Assembly: GCF_000829675.1 (NCBI RefSeq)
Contig: NZ_BBRX01000039.1
Location: forward strand, 1 to 39,614
Direction of reading: 5' to 3'
DNA length: 39,614 nucleotides
DNA from: Acinetobacter rudis
GTDB lineage: Bacteria > Pseudomonadota > Gammaproteobacteria > Pseudomonadales > Moraxellaceae
The notes under the pieces are model-generated. The model made no database searches, was not told the DNA's origin, and saw only the letters and a list, made by a program, of their open reading frames with translations. This document shows, piece by piece, positions 37,499 through 39,614 of this stretch (position 1 is the stretch's first letter; each line of letters starts with the position of its first letter). Made by a program: the position numbers and the translations under genes.

Positions 37499-37903
37499 AT
37501 GGAAATGGATATGGCACTTGTAAAAGAACACGCAATTGAAAGCATTCACAGCATGCATGAGTTGATTGAAAAAATTTTCAGTGGCAAACACTCAGAGCAG
37601 GATCTTCCCTCTCTGATTGATTATTTTTCTGATCGCTTTGAAATGGTTGGTGCAGCAGGTAAACGTATTTCACTGCAAGAAGTTAAAACCTTATTTAGCA
37701 ATAATCAAGGAAAAATGCCAGAGATCCAAATCGAAATCTATGATGAACAAATATTGCTGCAAAATGAGCATTCTATAGTTTTGACCTATACTGAAAAACA
37801 TACCAAAGCATCTGGTATTTTAATTCGTCGTTCATGTGGGTTAATCGAGGAAATTGATGGAAAAATGCAGTGGAGCTATTTGCAGGAAACTTTTTTAGCT
37901 TAA
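37499..37903 (+). CDS. NTF2-like protein of unknown function
   Basis: About 134 residues with an NTF2/DUF4440-like pattern: an N-terminal helix (SIHSMHELIEKIFSG), DLPSLIDYFSDRFEMVGAAGKRISLQEVKTLF, then beta strands (IQIEIYDEQILLQNEHSIVLTYTEKHT, GILIRRSCGLIEEIDGKMQWSYLQETF). No signal peptide or metal motif is seen. It diverges from the MFS gene and shares the palindrome-rich control region. It could also start at Met5 (37511). Such proteins often serve as small enzymes or sensors in catabolic loci; no function can be assigned here. Confidence 0.65.
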   Translation: MEMDMALVKEHAIESIHSMHELIEKIFSGKHSEQDLPSLIDYFSDRFEMVGAAGKRISLQEVKTLFSNNQGKMPEIQIEIYDEQILLQNEHSIVLTYTEKHTKASGILIRRSCGLIEEIDGKMQWSYLQETFLA

Positions 37904-37921
37904 AGTATTAAACCCAAACAT

Positions 37922-37968
37922 AGCACCCGAATAGCAAGGTAAACTTGTCCAAATATTAGGGTGCTTTT
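37922..37968 (+). terminator. Terminator after the NTF2-like gene
   Basis: AGCACCC / GGGTGCT with a long interior that holds a second stem CAAG-GTAAA-CTTG, followed by TTTTG, about 20 bases past the stop codon. The long loop lowers certainty. Confidence 0.6.
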
Positions 37969-38033
37969 GTACTTTAAAAACGATGCATCTAGATGCAGCA
38001 GAGCAGCTAAACACTTCACTCTAGCCCACAAAG

Positions 38034-38657
38034 TTAATGATCATGCAGTTCTTGATCTTCAATACCTTGATCCATCGTTTGAACTCTACCTTGCCCGTTC
38101 TTGATCTCGGCAATATAGTTTCCGACATCACTATAAACCTGAATAATCGTATATCGATCTTTGTGGCTTTGCGTGATTGTAAAATAATTTCGCTCAGGTA
38201 TCTTCTGATCAAACTCTCCTCGCCAGCGAATAATATCATCGTCCACTTTTTCAATATCAACGATTTTCCCACTACGATTTAAGCCATATTCAAGCATTTG
38301 AAATTTAACTACATCACCTATTTTTTTGGTTTCAATAATATTTTGATTGTAGTTAATCGCCATCCCATTTTTACTTTTAGAGGCGAAAACCCTTTCACTA
38401 CTGTTCAAATCATTATCTTGTACTTCATGAAATAAAATCGTTTCTTTCTTTGCATCTTCTAATTGATTTTTTGTGATATTCAAATTTTCCCGAGGAAATC
38501 CAGATTCTGAACTTTTAGATGAAAGAAAATGGTTCGGCTGATGTACTGTATTAATCTGTGATGAAGCAGTCACTTGATCAGGCTTAAAAAAAGCAAAAAT
38601 CCCCGCAGTCACGATTAACGTGACTGCAAGTAGAATATAAAATTTATAATACTTCAT
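38034..38657 (-). CDS. cpaB: CpaB-like membrane-bound chaperone
   Basis: A 207-residue protein with one N-terminal membrane helix (about 7-24: YILLAVTLIVTAGIFAFF) and a periplasmic remainder rich in polar residues, ending in a His/Asp tail. It lies 12 bases downstream of the CpaA-like metalloprotease on the same strand. In Acinetobacter CpaB is the membrane-anchored chaperone that keeps CpaA stable until secretion by the type II system. Topology and position match; I recognise it mainly by context, as this family has few clear motifs. Confidence 0.72.
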   Translation of the reverse strand: MKYYKFYILLAVTLIVTAGIFAFFKPDQVTASSQINTVHQPNHFLSSKSSESGFPRENLNITKNQLEDAKKETILFHEVQDNDLNSSERVFASKSKNGMAINYNQNIIETKKIGDVVKFQMLEYGLNRSGKIVDIEKVDDDIIRWRGEFDQKIPERNYFTITQSHKDRYTIIQVYSDVGNYIAEIKNGQGRVQTMDQGIEDQELHDH

Positions 38658-38669
38658 ACTGACAACCGC

Positions 38670-39614
38670 TTAATTAAATTTTGAGATTTGAAGCGCGTTG
38701 GCATTAATCACACTAACACCATCTTTCTTCCCTTGCTCACCTAAGCGGACGCCATATTTAAGATTGTAAAGATATGGACTCGAATAAAAGTTTAAGCTGT
38801 TGCCTCCCATGACTGTACTACCTAAAGGGTGTGAAAAACCGGAACCTATCTGAGTAGAGTCATCATGGTATAAACCTAAGTTATGTCCAACTTCATGACG
38901 CATAGCAGCAACAGAACAACCAATATCATTGGCACCAATCATGTTAAAAGCACTGGGATTGAGATTGATCCAAGCCCAACCGCACCCCCCTGCACCAGGT
39001 TCATTACCTTGATAATAAACACCATCTGCTAAAACACGTTTTCGTTCTGTTTGGACAGTTACATCTGAACGCCCAACAGCAATGGCCTCACGTAAGTCTG
39101 CAGCAGGAATTTTATACGTCAAATATCCTGTCTGTCTTAAATAAAATTTAGCTGAGGAGTTTTCTGCTGTTAGATTTGTTAAATTCAGTCCTTCAATCAT
39201 GCGAAGTTTTGCTGCACTTTCACCCAAAATACGAGAGACTTCTGGACTATTAACCAATAACATATCAATGGTATAGCTATCAATGTTCCAACCTTGACTG
39301 GTATAAATAAAACGACGGTTTTCTCCTGTTTGAACCGTTGCCGATAAACCATTTTCAGCAGTGATAAAACTATGGGTCTTTGCTGTTGAAGATAAAATAA
39401 CTTTGTCACCTATTTGGGCTTTAATTGGCAACTTAATGTTTGGTTTCCAGTTTGCATCAGAAATATTGACCTTTAATATTGGCTGAGTCATATTCTCTAA
39501 AGTCGGAGTAATTTGACTATTCGCACCCACTGATTTTGTTGGTGCAGACATTAAAACCCAATGGGCTTTATCTGTTACATACATAAACTCATATTGATCA
39601 CCAGTTTTAAGACT
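38670..39614 (-). CDS. cpaA: CpaA-like secreted zinc metalloprotease (N-terminus beyond window)
   Basis: The frame is open to the right edge, so only the C-terminal part, about 314 residues, is visible. The metzincin zinc motif HEVGHNLGLYH is complete (positions 38865-38897), followed by Asp-Asp, and a Met-turn (GSTVMGG) lies about 20 residues later. Two Cys around the active-site approach (GGCGWAW and DIGCS) may form a disulfide. A beta-rich segment upstream (VILSSTAKTHSFITAENG, RRFIYTSQGW) fits the repeat domains of CpaA, a type II secretion substrate that degrades coagulation factors. The chaperone gene follows directly, supporting the assignment. Confidence 0.83.
   Translation of the reverse strand, partial: SLKTGDQYEFMYVTDKAHWVLMSAPTKSVGANSQITPTLENMTQPILKVNISDANWKPNIKLPIKAQIGDKVILSSTAKTHSFITAENGLSATVQTGENRRFIYTSQGWNIDSYTIDMLLVNSPEVSRILGESAAKLRMIEGLNLTNLTAENSSAKFYLRQTGYLTYKIPAADLREAIAVGRSDVTVQTERKRVLADGVYYQGNEPGAGGCGWAWINLNPSAFNMIGANDIGCSVAAMRHEVGHNLGLYHDDSTQIGSGFSHPLGSTVMGGNSLNFYSSPYLYNLKYGVRLGEQGKKDGVSVINANALQISKFN

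Overview
The window looks like chromosomal DNA of an Acinetobacter species. The base composition is A+T-rich. The gene content (ubiCA, a split ahpC/ahpF pair, a CpaA/CpaB-type protease and chaperone pair, and an iac-type indole-3-acetate operon) matches what is known of that genus. Genes are mostly intact and closely packed. I saw no insertion sequence, prophage, CRISPR array, rRNA or tRNA. Species cannot be fixed from the sequence alone.

Layout. 1-2.25 kb: two tandem lipoprotein alpha/beta hydrolases on the minus strand, the first cut by the window edge, sharing an almost identical leader and signal peptide. 2.5-3.9 kb: ubiC-ubiA (ubiquinone entry). 4.3-7.7 kb: peroxide defence, ahpC and ahpF, separated by an O-methyltransferase and a DUF1653 protein on the other strand. 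7.7-8.3 kb: a very A+T-rich non-coding stretch. 8.3-10.4 kb: a VIT-family iron/manganese transporter and a secreted esterase preceded by a good Fur box. 10.5-17.3 kb: a nitronate monooxygenase, an EamA exporter, an orphan flavin reductase with a MarR-like tail, a secreted hydrolase, and an AraC regulator divergent from an Fsr-type MFS exporter.

17.4-22.6 kb is a copper and disulfide block. A two-component system (copRS-like) is followed on the same strand by copC, copD and a dsbA-like gene, and a dsbC-like gene diverges from copR. Near-perfect CusR/CopR-type boxes lie in front of copC and, separately, in front of the dsbA-like gene. Periplasmic copper handling and disulfide repair therefore look co-regulated.

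22.7-37.9 kb is a catabolic block. A seamless eight-gene operon (iacH-iacA-iacI-like-iacC-iacD-iacE-iacF-iacG) with a divergent MarR regulator (iacR) should take indole-3-acetate towards catechol. Directly downstream are a FeaR-like AraC regulator, a GMC alcohol oxidoreductase and a FeaB/PadA-like arylacetaldehyde dehydrogenase. Together they could feed arylethanols or arylacetaldehydes, such as tryptophol and indole-acetaldehyde, into the iac route; this link is an inference. A spinster-type MFS transporter and an NTF2-like protein flank the operon, divided by a region unusually rich in perfect palindromes. 38.0-39.6 kb: a CpaB-like membrane chaperone and the C-terminal part of a CpaA-like secreted metzincin, running off the right edge.
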